In this document: positions 12,701-24,700 of the stretch, one piece after another | Layout: every line of letters starts with the position of its first letter | Numbering within the stretch: position 1 is the stretch's first letter | NCBI GenBank assembly: GCA_914767715.1 | Contig: OU612075.1 | Coordinates: forward strand, 620,001-684,000 | Length of the DNA: 64,000 bases | Reading direction: 5' to 3' | Origin: Membranipora membranacea | Taxonomy: Eukaryota > Bryozoa > Gymnolaemata > Cheilostomatida > Membraniporidae | The notes under the pieces: generated by a model | The model's input: the letters and a program-made list of their open reading frames with translations, nothing else | What the model was told of the DNA's origin: nothing | Database searches by the model: none | Program-made: the position numbers and the translations under genes

Positions 12701-15700
12701 CCGACTGGGAACAAATTGTCAAATGATCTCACCTCAACCCAGCCTGGTATCCACCATAACACGCCTTCCTGGTTTATCATTTCAACAAAGTCTCATTTTT
12801 AAATTACCTAACTGTAAAAGAGATAAAATGATATATGATATTCTTATAATCAAATATAGATAATTTAGACATAATATGTCCAAATTATTTGATTAGTATA
12901 TTATGATAGCAATGGGACATAGAAAAATCAATTACTGGCTAATTATATTTGATAGACTAAGATAGATGGAGTAACTGTGTAATATAATGTGATATTTGAT
13001 GATACATTATGAGAAATATTGGAAATCTTGTATCTTGTATCATGTACTGATTGATTATATATAATATTATTTTGTACATATTTTACAGACTGTCTAAGCT
13101 TAGTCAGCTGGAGGAGCTGTCGATAGATGGTAACTTCTCAGTGGGTGGTCTCCCTCCTGTTATATCCAGTCTTACCTCCCTCAGAGTGCTGAATCTTTCT
13201 TACTGTGAGCTATCATCTCTAGATGACAGGTGAGTCTGGTGTGTGTGTATCTCAATAGATAAGAGCTTCAGATAAGTTTGAATGGTTTTTCCCTCATTGC
13301 TTATTTTCTGAAGTTCAATTTTTCATTTGTGAGGCTGTAAGATAGGAGGGTTCCAGAAGAATATATTATCCACAATTTTAAAACTTTACACTCTATCAGT
13401 TTCAATTTTTGACTCATGAGGCTCTCATAGGATCAGTTCTGTTAGTAATGATGTTCATATCAGACAGAAAGGGATACAATTTGTTCACCACACTGTCAAG
13501 GGTTTGCAGGGGCATTTAAATTAGAATAGGAAAATTTGACGGTCCTAAAAAGATGACTGGTGAACCTGGTCCTGTGATAGATACAACAATCATTAAAACA
13601 TTGAACTACGGCATCCATTATGATTTTATGGAGTAAAATTAAAGTTTCTAATTTTTTAATGTAATTTGGTGTTTGAAAATATACTATAAGATGTGTCAGG
13701 AAACTTAAACATTTTACATCTTAACAATACATAATAATATTGACAGGCTATCTTGGGCTGACCCAGCAAATTTAATAGATGCATTTCTTTTACCAATTTA
13801 CCAGTCATCAACACGCAAAATATACAGCAAAGTCAACAATAAAGTTTGGTATGTCGTATTGACAGGCTGAAAAATGACGGGGATGGGATGGGGAAGATTG
13901 AGGATTTTCATTATATTTCCTTCTCCATGCTAATTAATTCAAATGAATGAACCATTATGTTTATTAGTTATGTTTTTATCCCCCCTAATTAAAATTAAGG
14001 CTTTGTAGACTTTGTTTTGCTAGCTAATGAATTTTTTTTATATTTTTTGGTTATAAAAGGGTAAGTTTAATGGCATTGTCATGCCTGCTTCCCGATTTTA
14101 TTTGATCTTAAATTTGACCAGTTTAGTTAAATCAATATAGAGAAGTTTTAAATTTAGTTTTCATGGTCTAAGTCTAAAGTGTTCAATGTGGAGAGAGCTG
14201 TTCCCATGGTACTTGAACCGCGCTCCATACCCAATTTGTGATTTTGAAAATACTTGAACTTTACCTAAACTGCCGCACCAATTGTGCATTTACAATTTTA
14301 AAATTGTCCCGACTGGGAACAAATTGTCAAATGATCTCACCTCAACCCATCCTGGTATCCACTACAACACGCCTTCCTGGTTTATCATTTCAACAAAGTC
14401 TCATTTTTAAATTACCTAACTGTAAAAGAGATAACATGATATATGATATTCTTATAATCAAATATAGATAATTTAGACATAATATGTCCAAATTATTTGA
14501 TTAGTATATTATGATAGCAATGGGACATAGAAAAATCAACTACTGGCTAATTATATTTGATAGACTAAGATAGATGGAGTAACTGTGTAATATAATGTGA
14601 TATTTGAGGATACATTATGAGAAATATTGGAAATCTTGTATCTTGTATCATGTACTGATTGATTATATATAATATTATTTTGTACATATTTTACAGACTG
14701 TCTAAGCTTAGTCAGCTGGAGGAGCTGGATATAGGAGGTAATAACTTCTCAGTGGGTGGTCTGCCTCCTGTTATATCCAGTCTTACCTCGCTCAAAGTGC
14801 TGAATCTGTCTCACTGTCGGCTATCATCTCTAGATGGCAGGTGAGTCTGGTGTGTGTAGCTCAATAGATAAGAGCTTCAGATAAGTTTGAATGCTTTTTC
14901 CCTCATTTCTTATTTTCTGAAGTTCAATTTTTCATTTGTGAGGCTGTATAAAAAGATAGGAGGGTTCCAGAAGAATATATTATCCACAACTTTAAAACTT
15001 TACACTCTATCAGTTTCAATTTTTGACTCATGAGGCTCTTATAGGATCAGTTCTGTTAGTAATGATGTTTATATCAGACAGAAAGGGATACAATTTGTTC
15101 ACCACACTGTCAGCGGTTTGCAGGGGCATTTAAATTAGAATAGGAAAATTTGACGGTCCTAAAAAGATGACTGGTAAAGTCTCAACCTGGTCCTGTGATA
15201 GGTACAACAATCAATAAAACATTGAACTACGGCATCCATTATGATTTTATGGAGTAAAATTAAAGTTTCTAATTTTTTAATGTAATTTGGTGTTTGAAAA
15301 TATACTATAAGATGTGTCAGGAAACTTGAACATTTTACATCTTAACAATACATAATAATATTGACAGGCTATCTCGGGCTGAGCCAGCAAATTTAATAGA
15401 TGCATTTCTTTTACCAATTTACCATTCATCAACACGCAAAATATTTATTCATTTGTTTAAAGAGGTTTTCTAGAAAGTTTACAGATAACAGAGTAGTTAT
15501 AAAGTAACTTGTTGACCTCTACACACAGTTAAATACCCAAAAAAAAGGGGTTATACATAAATAAATGACGATGTTCTAGAAATGGGAAATTAAGTAAGTT
15601 ATATATGGCTTTATAGAAATAGAAAATGATATATATATATATATAAAATTATTGTTCTTGTTACAATTATTATAAAAAGTATTAGTTAAAAAATAGTAGG

Positions 15701-18700
15701 CTGTCAGCCGTTTTGCATTTCAGTTTGAAATTGTGCAGCAGATTTAAGAGAGCTGTTTTGCCAAAATGTGTCCTAAAAGAGGGTTTTATTACTGAACATT
15801 TACTTCTAAGGGAGCGTTGGTGTTTATTGGACTTTTGCACCAGGCGAAGAATATGCTTTGATGCTTTATTTTTGAATAATTTCTTATGTGTAAATTTGTG
15901 AAATAGGTAATGTCTTCTACTTTTTAGGGTGGGTAAGTTTAAGAGTGATCTACCAGTCGTGACAGAAAACTTTTTAGGTGCAGATATTATGATTCTAATT
16001 GCTTTATTCTGAACTTTTTCAATTGTATCGGATGTTTTTTGAGTGCCTTCTAGGTAGATAGATGAGCAGTATTCTAGGATAGGTCTGACGAGAATTTTGT
16101 AAGTCCTTAAGGATTCCTCAACGTTCATGTATTTTCTCAGTTTTGAGAGTAGGTATACTACTTTGTTTGCTTTGGTTGCCGTTTCATTGGCATGGATGTG
16201 GAAAGATAAATCAGTATCCAGGGTAACCCCTAGTACATTGATAGAGAGTTTTGTCTCAATTTTTGAGTTTTGAAAATTGATGTGGTAAAAGTTTTTAATT
16301 TTTCTGTTGGAAAATATGCACAATTGTGTTTTCTCAATGTTGAGTCTCAGTAAGTGGCTATGATACCAATCTGATGCTTTCTTTAGCAGAGTATTGGACT
16401 CCACTAGTACTTCATCTATGCTTGTGGCTGTACAGTAGATTAGCGTATCATCTGCATAAGCGAATGAATTGTCAAATGTTGCTAGCAATCCATTGATGGC
16501 TAAGTTAAAGAGGATAGGACCCAGAATTGAGCCTTGAGGTACCCCACAGGTGATTGCTTGTGAATTAGATCGTGACAACCCCACTTTCATTACTTGGGAT
16601 CGGCTTTGAAGATATGATCGAAGTAGTGCTATTGCAGAACTGGAGAATTGTTTTTTATCCAGTATGTATAGAAGAAGTTTGTGATTGATTGTATCAAAAG
16701 CTTTTCGGACATCTAGGGATAAGGCTCCAATGTAACATGGAGTGGATTGGTCAAGTTTAGTTTTCCATTGTTGCAGCACAGATAGCAACATTTGCTCGGT
16801 TGAATGATTCTGACGAAATCCGAATTTTTGGTCTGAAAATAGGTTGTGTTTCTCTATGTAAGACATCATCTGATTTTTCATGTCATGTTCAAATATCTTT
16901 GACAGAAATGGAAGCGAGGATATTGGTCGATAATTTGACGGGTCACATTTTTTACCCTTTTTATGAATTGGCGTGACAAGGGCAGATTTAAAGCAGTCAG
17001 GGAAGATTGATTTATGATAGCATTCATTGGCCAGAATGGATAGCGGGTAGGCAATTAAGTCAACTATTATTTTATAAATCATTGCTGGTATGCCACTTAG
17101 ACCACCGCGCTTGTCTGAGTTGAGTGAATTTATGAGCAAAGTAATTGTTTTACTAGTGATTGGACTGAAAGAGAATTTGAAAGAATTTGTTTCTGTAGGA
17201 AAATGCGGGAAATTTGCCGGATTGAATTCAGAGCGCCCGGCAACGTTTATGAAGAAATCATTTAAGGCGCAGGCAATATCTTTTTCATCCGTATGTTCCA
17301 CACTTTTGTATTCCAGGCACTCTATAGACGTATGGGATTTCTGTTTCTTGGTTATGGATTTTAAGCAGGAATAAAAACTTTTGTCGTTTGCTGATAATGA
17401 TTTGCTAATGTAGTTTTTCTTAGCGGTACGAATTTGGTTGGTAACATAGTTTCTGAATTTCTTGTAATGTTGGACTTGGCCATCAGTTGGGGCTTTAGAC
17501 GCTTCGTATACTTCCTTGTAAAATTAGTTTTTGAGTGAAATCATGTGCAGCACATCTGAAGTGATCCATTGGTTTTTCTTGTTGCGTACTCGCATAGTTT
17601 TTTCTGGCGCGTGTTTGTCTACAATGTTTATTATAGATTGGTCAATCATTTCAGCTCGTTTATGGATTGAAAGATTGGGGTCGGCGGCTATTTGCTGAAA
17701 AGGTAACAGTGCACATTCTTTATAGAATAACAAGGGGTTTAATTTCTTGAAACTTCTGGTTTTGATGAGTTGACGTTTTTGGCTTTAAAGGTTTTATCCT
17801 GTCAAGCATTAAAAGTGTGGCATAGTGGTCTGAGATTGATCGCTCACATGTTAAAATTTTGGAAGTTTTGACTTTTAGATCACAATTAACATAATTGTGA
17901 TCGATGAGGCTTTCATTACCATGGTAACTTACAAATGATGAACCTGTTATCACTTGATATAGGCCTGTAGAAATGAGACTCTGTTGTATAAGTTGTTTTT
18001 CTCTAGAGTTAGAGTTCCAATTTATATGTTGAAATCCCCTAATAACACAACATTTTTTTGAATGAACTGTTTTTGATGTAAAATATCACTCAATGATGAG
18101 ATAAATTTCATTTTATCAGCGTCAGGTGGAAGATAGATGGATGCCACGATCAAGCTACCTTCATCTTGTTGAGTTTTGATGTTAATCCAAACAGAGTCAC
18201 ATAATTCTCGCAGTTTAGATTGAGGCTGTTGAATAGTTTTAAACTTTAAAACATTATTTATATAGAGAGCTGCCCCACCGCCACGTGTTTTTGTGGTCGA
18301 TTTTCTGTCACATCTGATAATATTAAAGCCGGAGAGGTCCACAATGAGTTTGGAATTTCAGGTTTCAACCATGTTTCCGAAATAGAAAAAATGTCAATTG
18401 AGTTTGATAAATTTAGACTTTCATAGAAATAAAGTTTGTTCATTAAAGACTTAACATTGTTGTGAAGAAGGCTGAGAGTGTTATGTCCAGAGGTCCTGGT
18501 AGCATTGGCTAGTGATGAGATGTTATCCCAGAGTCGGTTGCGGAGGTCTAGGTTGTATTCAAAGATATTTCTAGATTGCTGAGTTGAGTTAGCCATTGTT
18601 TATGTTTAGTTTTTCTGCTCGGAGTTTTAGATTTAGATGTGGAGAGTGACATTGTCACGAAGTGCTCTCTCTAGTTGATTATGATTATTAAATGTTACTT

Positions 18701-21700
18701 TTACTGTGCGTAGGTATTTCTTTTCAGCTGTCTGTAGTCGGTATATTGATGAGACTTCGCCAAAAATATCTTGAATCTGCTTCAAGAGTTCTTCATCTGA
18801 TACGTATGTGGGAACTTCTTTCAACATTGCGATGTTTTTGTTTGGTTTTATTGGGAGGCGAGCTGTACTTCCTCCTAGCGTTTCCTTGTTCCAGTTTGTG
18901 GTCATGTGTTCTCTTATGGTGGGGTCGGACAGTTGGACGATAAATTTGGGGTCAGTAGAGTTAAACTTATATTTGTTGATGAAATCAATCATAACCGGCT
19001 TTTCTGCAACTTGACTAACTGCCTTACGGACATCATCATGGTTGACGTTGCTGAAATCTTTGCTGTTGCTGTGTATTATTATGCATTTTGCAGGTTCGAA
19101 TGTCGGATCGTTTCTTTTTGTTTCCCTCGGTTTTTGTCCAGAAGAAGGTTTGTCGTGTTTGTCTTGTTTTGGTGGTGGATCTGGTTTTTGCGATTTCTGT
19201 GAATTACCGTTATTTTGCTGTGCTGATAGTTGTTATGGGGGTGGTTTATGCTGTTGGTACTGCTGTCTCAATTGTGTTTCTGGTGGCGATGCTGGTGCAG
19301 GTGGTGGAAGCCCCACGGCTGCTGCATTTCTGTAGCTGAGAGCCATATGGGTACTGGTCGGTTTTTCAGGCAACTTTTCAATCTTTTTGTTAAGAGTGGA
19401 AACCTCAGATTGCAAAGCGGTCAGTTTGGCTGACATCTCTTTTACGATTTCCAGCATGTTGACACATGTGATACATTCTGTTGTTATGCGGTTTTCATGT
19501 AAACTTAGGGTATCCCAGTCATCCAAACTTGTAGGTGTGTGGTTTGTTTGACAGCTTTCTTCCTCTCCAGTTGCAACTGATTTCATTGGCGTGTTTGATT
19601 GATTGTTAGAGGATTTCACTTCATCTGACAGGTCAATAGGTGTGCTTAATCCAGTGCCAACTTCCTTGGTGGCCATCGGATTGCTTGACGATTTCAGAAT
19701 AACTGATGTGTTAATTGGCTCGTCTGGTCCAGTGGCAATTTCATTGGTAGCCTTTAGATTGCTTGATGATATCATGACATTTGACTGGCTAAGCGGTTCA
19801 TTTGGTCCAGTACTAACCTCCTTGGTAGCCATTGTATTGCTTGACGCACCTGTGGAAGTTGTGGTGGTGACAGTAGAGGAGAATGTAGTATGTTTAGATG
19901 TATAGAATACCTGTGGTTCTTTAAATCCTTGTTTTTTCATAAAGTTAATAGCTCCTTATTCTGTCGTGTATCCTTGATAGAGGTTGCCACTATGTCCATC
20001 AACTTGTTTCTTTGCGGTTTCCCAGTCGTCGAAAATACCACATCTGCGACCTATGGCGACTGCGTAATATTTATGCTTGGGGTTTGGTTCCTGCGGCATT
20101 TTTTATCCGTATTAAGTTGTCTCAATCCTCTAAGATCAGAAGAGGTAATCAAAATACGTGGCCATTGTTTTTCGTGACCTTGACCTATACAGCAAAGTCA
20201 ACAATAAGGTTTGGTATGTCGTATTGACAGGCTGAAAAATGGCGGGGATGGGGAAGATTGAGGATTTTCATTATATTTTCTTTCTCCATGCTAATTAATT
20301 CAAATGAATGAACCATAATGTTTATTAGTTATGTTTTTATCCCCCCTAATTAAAATTAAGGCTTTGTAGACTTTGTTTTGCTAGCTAATGAATTTTTTTT
20401 ATATTTTTTGGTTATAAAAGGGTAAGTTTAATGGCATTGTCATGCCTGCTTCCCGATTTTATTTGATCTTAAATCTGACCAGTTTAGTTAAATCAATATA
20501 GAGAAGTTTTAAATTTAGTTTTCATGGTCTAAGTCTAAGTGTTCAATGTGGAGAGAGCTGTTCCCATGGTACTTGAACCGCGCTCCATACCCAATTTGTG
20601 TTTTTGAAAATACTTGAACTTTACCTAAACTGCCGCACCAATTGTGCATTTACAATTTTAAAATTGTCCCGACTGGGAACAAATTGTCAAATGATCTCAC
20701 CTCAACCCATCCTGGTATCCACCATAACACGCCTTCCTGGTTTATCATTTCAACAAAGTCTCATTTTCAAATTACCTAACTGAAAAAGAGATAACATGAT
20801 ATATGATATTCTTATAATCAAATATAGATAATTTAGACATAATATGTCCAGATTATTTGATTAGTATATTATGATAGCAATGGGACATAGAAAAATCAAT
20901 TACTGGCTAATTATATTTGATAGACTAAGATAGATGGAGTAACTGTGTAATATAATGTGATATTTGATGATACATTATGAGAAATATCGGAAATCTTGTA
21001 TCTTGTATCATGTACTGATTGATTATATATAATATTATTTTGTACATATTTTACAGACTGTCTAAGCTTAGTCAGCTGGAGAAGCTGTGGATAGAAGGTA
21101 GTAACTTCTCAGCGGGTGGTCTGCCTCCTGTTATATCCAGTCTTACCTCCCTCAGAGTGCTGAGACTGTCTGACTGTCAGCTATCATCTCTAGATGACAG
21201 GTGAGTCTGGTGTGTGTATCTCAATAGATAAGAGCTTCAGATAAGTTTGAATGGTTTTTCCCTCATTGCTTATTTTCTGAAGTTCAATTTTTCATTTGTG
21301 AGGCTGTATAAAAAGATAGGAGGGTTCCAGAAGAATATATTATCCACAATTTGAAAACTTTACACTCTATCAGTTTCAATTTTTGACTCATGAGGCTCTT
21401 ATAGGATCAGTTCTGTTAGTAATGATGTTTATATCAGACAGAAAGGGATACAATTTGTTCACCACACTGTCAGCGGTTTGCAGGGGCATTTAAATTAGAA
21501 TAGGAAAATTTGACGGTCCTAAAAAGATGACTGGTGAAGTCTCAACCTGGTCCTGTGATAGATACAACAATCAATTAAACACTGAACTACGGCATCCATT
21601 ATGATTTTATTGAGTAAAATTAAATTTTCCAATTTTTTAATTTAATTTTGTGTTTGAAAATATACTATAAGATGTGTCAGGAAACTTGAACATTTTACAT

Positions 21701-24700
21701 CTTAACAATACATAATAATATTGACAGGCTATCCTTGGCTGAGCCAGTAAATTTAATAGATGCATTTCTTTTACCAATTTACCAGTCATCAACACGCAAA
21801 ATATACAGCGAAGTCAACAATAAAGTTTGGTATGTTGTATTGACAGGCTGAAGAATGGGGGGGGGGGGGGGGGGCGGGGATGGGATGGGGAGATTGAGGA
21901 TTTTCATTATATTTCCTTTCTCCATGCTAATTAATTCAAATGAATGAACCATAATGTTTATTAGTTATGTTTTTATCCCCCCTAATTAAAATTAAGGCTT
22001 TGTAGACTTTGTTTTGCTAGCTAATGAATTTTTTTTATATTTTTTGGTTATAAAAGGGTAAGTTTAATGGCATTGTCATGCCTGCTTCCCGATATTATTT
22101 GATCTTAAATTTGACCAGTTTAGTTAAATCAATATAGAGAAATTTTTAATTCAGTTTTCATGGTCTAAGTCTAGGTGTTCAATGTGGAGAGAGCTGTTCC
22201 CTCTAGGATACAGGTGCTTGGACCCATGGTACTTGAACCGCGCTCCATACCCTTGCCCGCTCAAGATCTGGTAATTCTTTGGTTTGTTGGTTTCTTTTGT
22301 CATGCTGAGAAAATTGGGTGTTTATACTGTTGCATGGGCGAGGGATAACAAAGAGTAATATAAAAAGAATATGAGGAATGTAAAAGTGTATCGAAAAACC
22401 AGAAGGGGATCTGTTCACTGCATGTGAGGTGTGAGGTATTCTCAATTGAATTCGGACGCCACAGATCACAAGTCCACACCATTAACATTTAGACCACTCC
22501 TGACTCCTATTTTCAATAGTGAAATTTCCTGTGGTTCAGTTTGTCGTGTTTGTTGACGTCTCTTGATAACCAGATGAGACCAAAGTCCTGCAAAAATGTG
22601 GACCATATCGGAAGCAGAATATAAACATTCCTTTATTTTAGCTCACAGCATTTTTCTCATATTTTTGATTCACCAAAGATTTGCCCTATATTCTGTAAGA
22701 AATAGGTGTTTGAAGTTATGTAGTTCTATGACAATTCAAATATATCGAAATATATGGTTAAATATAAATACCTCATCGAATACAATAAAATTCAGTGTAG
22801 GAAGGAGTCAGGGAATAAGCAGACAATTTTGCCAACAGAATAATTCCAGGTGTATTATTTTATTGATTTAAATTGAGGATTATTTTGAATTACTAAAAAT
22901 ATAAATGCATTAATATAAGTTGAAAAAAATTTCTTGAAGAAGTCATTTAGACTGACCTTTGTAGTTTGTGTACTAAATTCTAAGCTGGATCGTTTTTATC
23001 TGTGTTTATCTTAATATTATTTACCATAATATATTATATAGATAGTATCAAATTAAATGTGTAAATTCTGGTTCAATTAAGTAGTTTGAGCATAAGATGC
23101 ATATAAATATAAATATAACTAAATTCCTTAAAATTACATGGTGATAAGATTTCAGATCAATCACAACACTAACTGTGGACTTAGATTCAAATATACGTTT
23201 TCCAAATCACACGTGATCAAAATATAAAAGGAGAATATACATTTTCCAAATGTAAGTGACCTGCTCTCTTGAGCACTCACATAATATAGTGCATCATCAT
23301 CCGTTCAATAATGAGGGAAAACTATAATGGGTGAAAACTCCTAAGAACAGCAGCCGCCATCCACTGAGATTTATGTCAATATTCAAATCGGGTCAATTCT
23401 ACCATTTACTCATGATGAAGTACAGGTGCAGCTTTTGTATTTGACCATCCCAGTAATCCCAACAAACATATTGTAATCTTACTTCCAGGACGGATAATGT
23501 ATATTTTAATCTAAGACCGCAGTAAGCGTGGTGTTTTATCTGAAATAGTTATTTTTAGGAATTAAGTTTTAAAACAAAAAAGTGATGAAACAGGACTTTA
23601 CATTGTTAGCTGCTTGCTAAATATTTTAGACGCTTATTATTCTACTTACATTAACACTTACTTTTATGCATTGACTGCATGTAGGGATTGTCATAAATTA
23701 GGTAACAAATTGGGAATTTTGAGTGTATAACCAAAAATCTGTCTGCTGTCGCACATACATCATTGTGATAACCCTCAATTTCAAAGCCAAATAAGTCATA
23801 ACATATATAACAAATACTGGTGGATAGTTAGAAGGGTATAAAACTCAGAAATTTTAAAATTCAATTCATGTGCTAAATGCAGAAAGAAAATATGGCAGTT
23901 GTGTCTGCAATTTTAACACCGAGTTTTAACATCAAATGTGTCAGTCTGTCACTCCCCATTTTAGTGTCACCTACATTATTGTATACAGATTTTTGTTTTG
24001 TCTCTAATTGCTTTATTGACTTCCTCTCAATTTCATCTATTCTTATTCTTATAGCCTGGATGGTCTGACCCGACTAGAGAAGTTAGGTCTCAGCTCCAAC
24101 AACTTCAGTTCTCTGCCTGCTGTTGTGACCAGACTGAAGTCTCTCACACATCTGAGTTTGTTTGGGATACAATCTCTAAGGGAGCTTCATCCAGCACTGA
24201 TAGACTTACAAAACCTGATAGAGCTGGACTGTCGTGAATGTCATAATCTCAAATCACCTCCATATGCAGTCTGTAAACAAGGATTACCTGCAATCAGGAA
24301 ATACTACACGGATTTAGCTGAGAAATCTGGTGTCAGGCGACCAATCATATCTGCCGCAGTCATTGGAAACAGAATGGCGGGAAAAACTAGTCTGATAAGG
24401 AGTCTGAAGAGTCAGACACGAGAGCTCACACATCGAGATGAGTCTGCTGAGGATGATGAGACAACCAAAGTGTTTGAAGTCAATGAAATCCCTGTAGGGC
24501 AGAATATGCTGAGAATGTTTGACTTGGGAGGTGATAAAGTTTATCACCTCTCATATCAGCTCACCATAAGGCCCAGTTATATCCCTATTGTTGTAGTGAA
24601 TATGGAACAGTTTGACCAGCTAGTCAGGTCCAAGAACATTGAAGAGGCCACTAAACAGCTTTGCACAGATTTTCTCTCCCACCTGTACATCTCCTGCCCG

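Larger units (their letters stand above)
15440..20186 (-). mobile_element. Non-LTR retrotransposon (jockey/CR1-like LINE), antisense in the LRR intron
   Basis: The boundaries come from comparison with units 1, 2 and 4 of the LRR array, which read CGCAAAATATACAGC without interruption. Here the sequence breaks after CGCAAAATAT and resumes at TATACAGC, so about 4.75 kb is inserted with at most a 3-base TAT overlap. On the minus strand the order is ORF1, an APE-type endonuclease, reverse transcriptase, then a 3' UTR ending in AT-rich tetranucleotide repeats rather than poly(A). The element is nearly full length, but ORF1 has a nonsense codon and the endonuclease part has frameshifts, so it looks inactive. 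Confidence 0.92.
10981..22250 (+). repeat. Tandem array of four about 1.61-kb units, each with one LRR exon
   Basis: Units begin near 10981, 12621, 14226 and 20586. Each holds about 460 bases of intron, a 141-144-base LRR exon, and about 1.0 kb of downstream intron. Exon starts are 11447, 13089, 14697 and 21057, so the period is 1,642 then 1,608 bases; the last interval is 6,360, which is about 1,612 after removing the LINE. Introns are nearly as similar as exons, so the duplications look recent. Each unit but the last ends at CGCTCCATACC and passes straight into CAATTTGTG of the next unit. Confidence 0.95.

Noticed and set aside
15713-17374. Plus-strand open frames within the reverse transcriptase region
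   Set aside because: They lie opposite the RT frame, which has clear catalytic motifs.
18692-20227. Several plus-strand open frames rich in Cys, Phe and Val across the LINE
   Set aside because: They are antisense shadows of LINE ORF1 on the minus strand.
22440-22510. Functional tRNA gene
   Set aside because: The A box is perfect but the B box is degenerate and the acceptor stem does not close. A SINE origin fits better.
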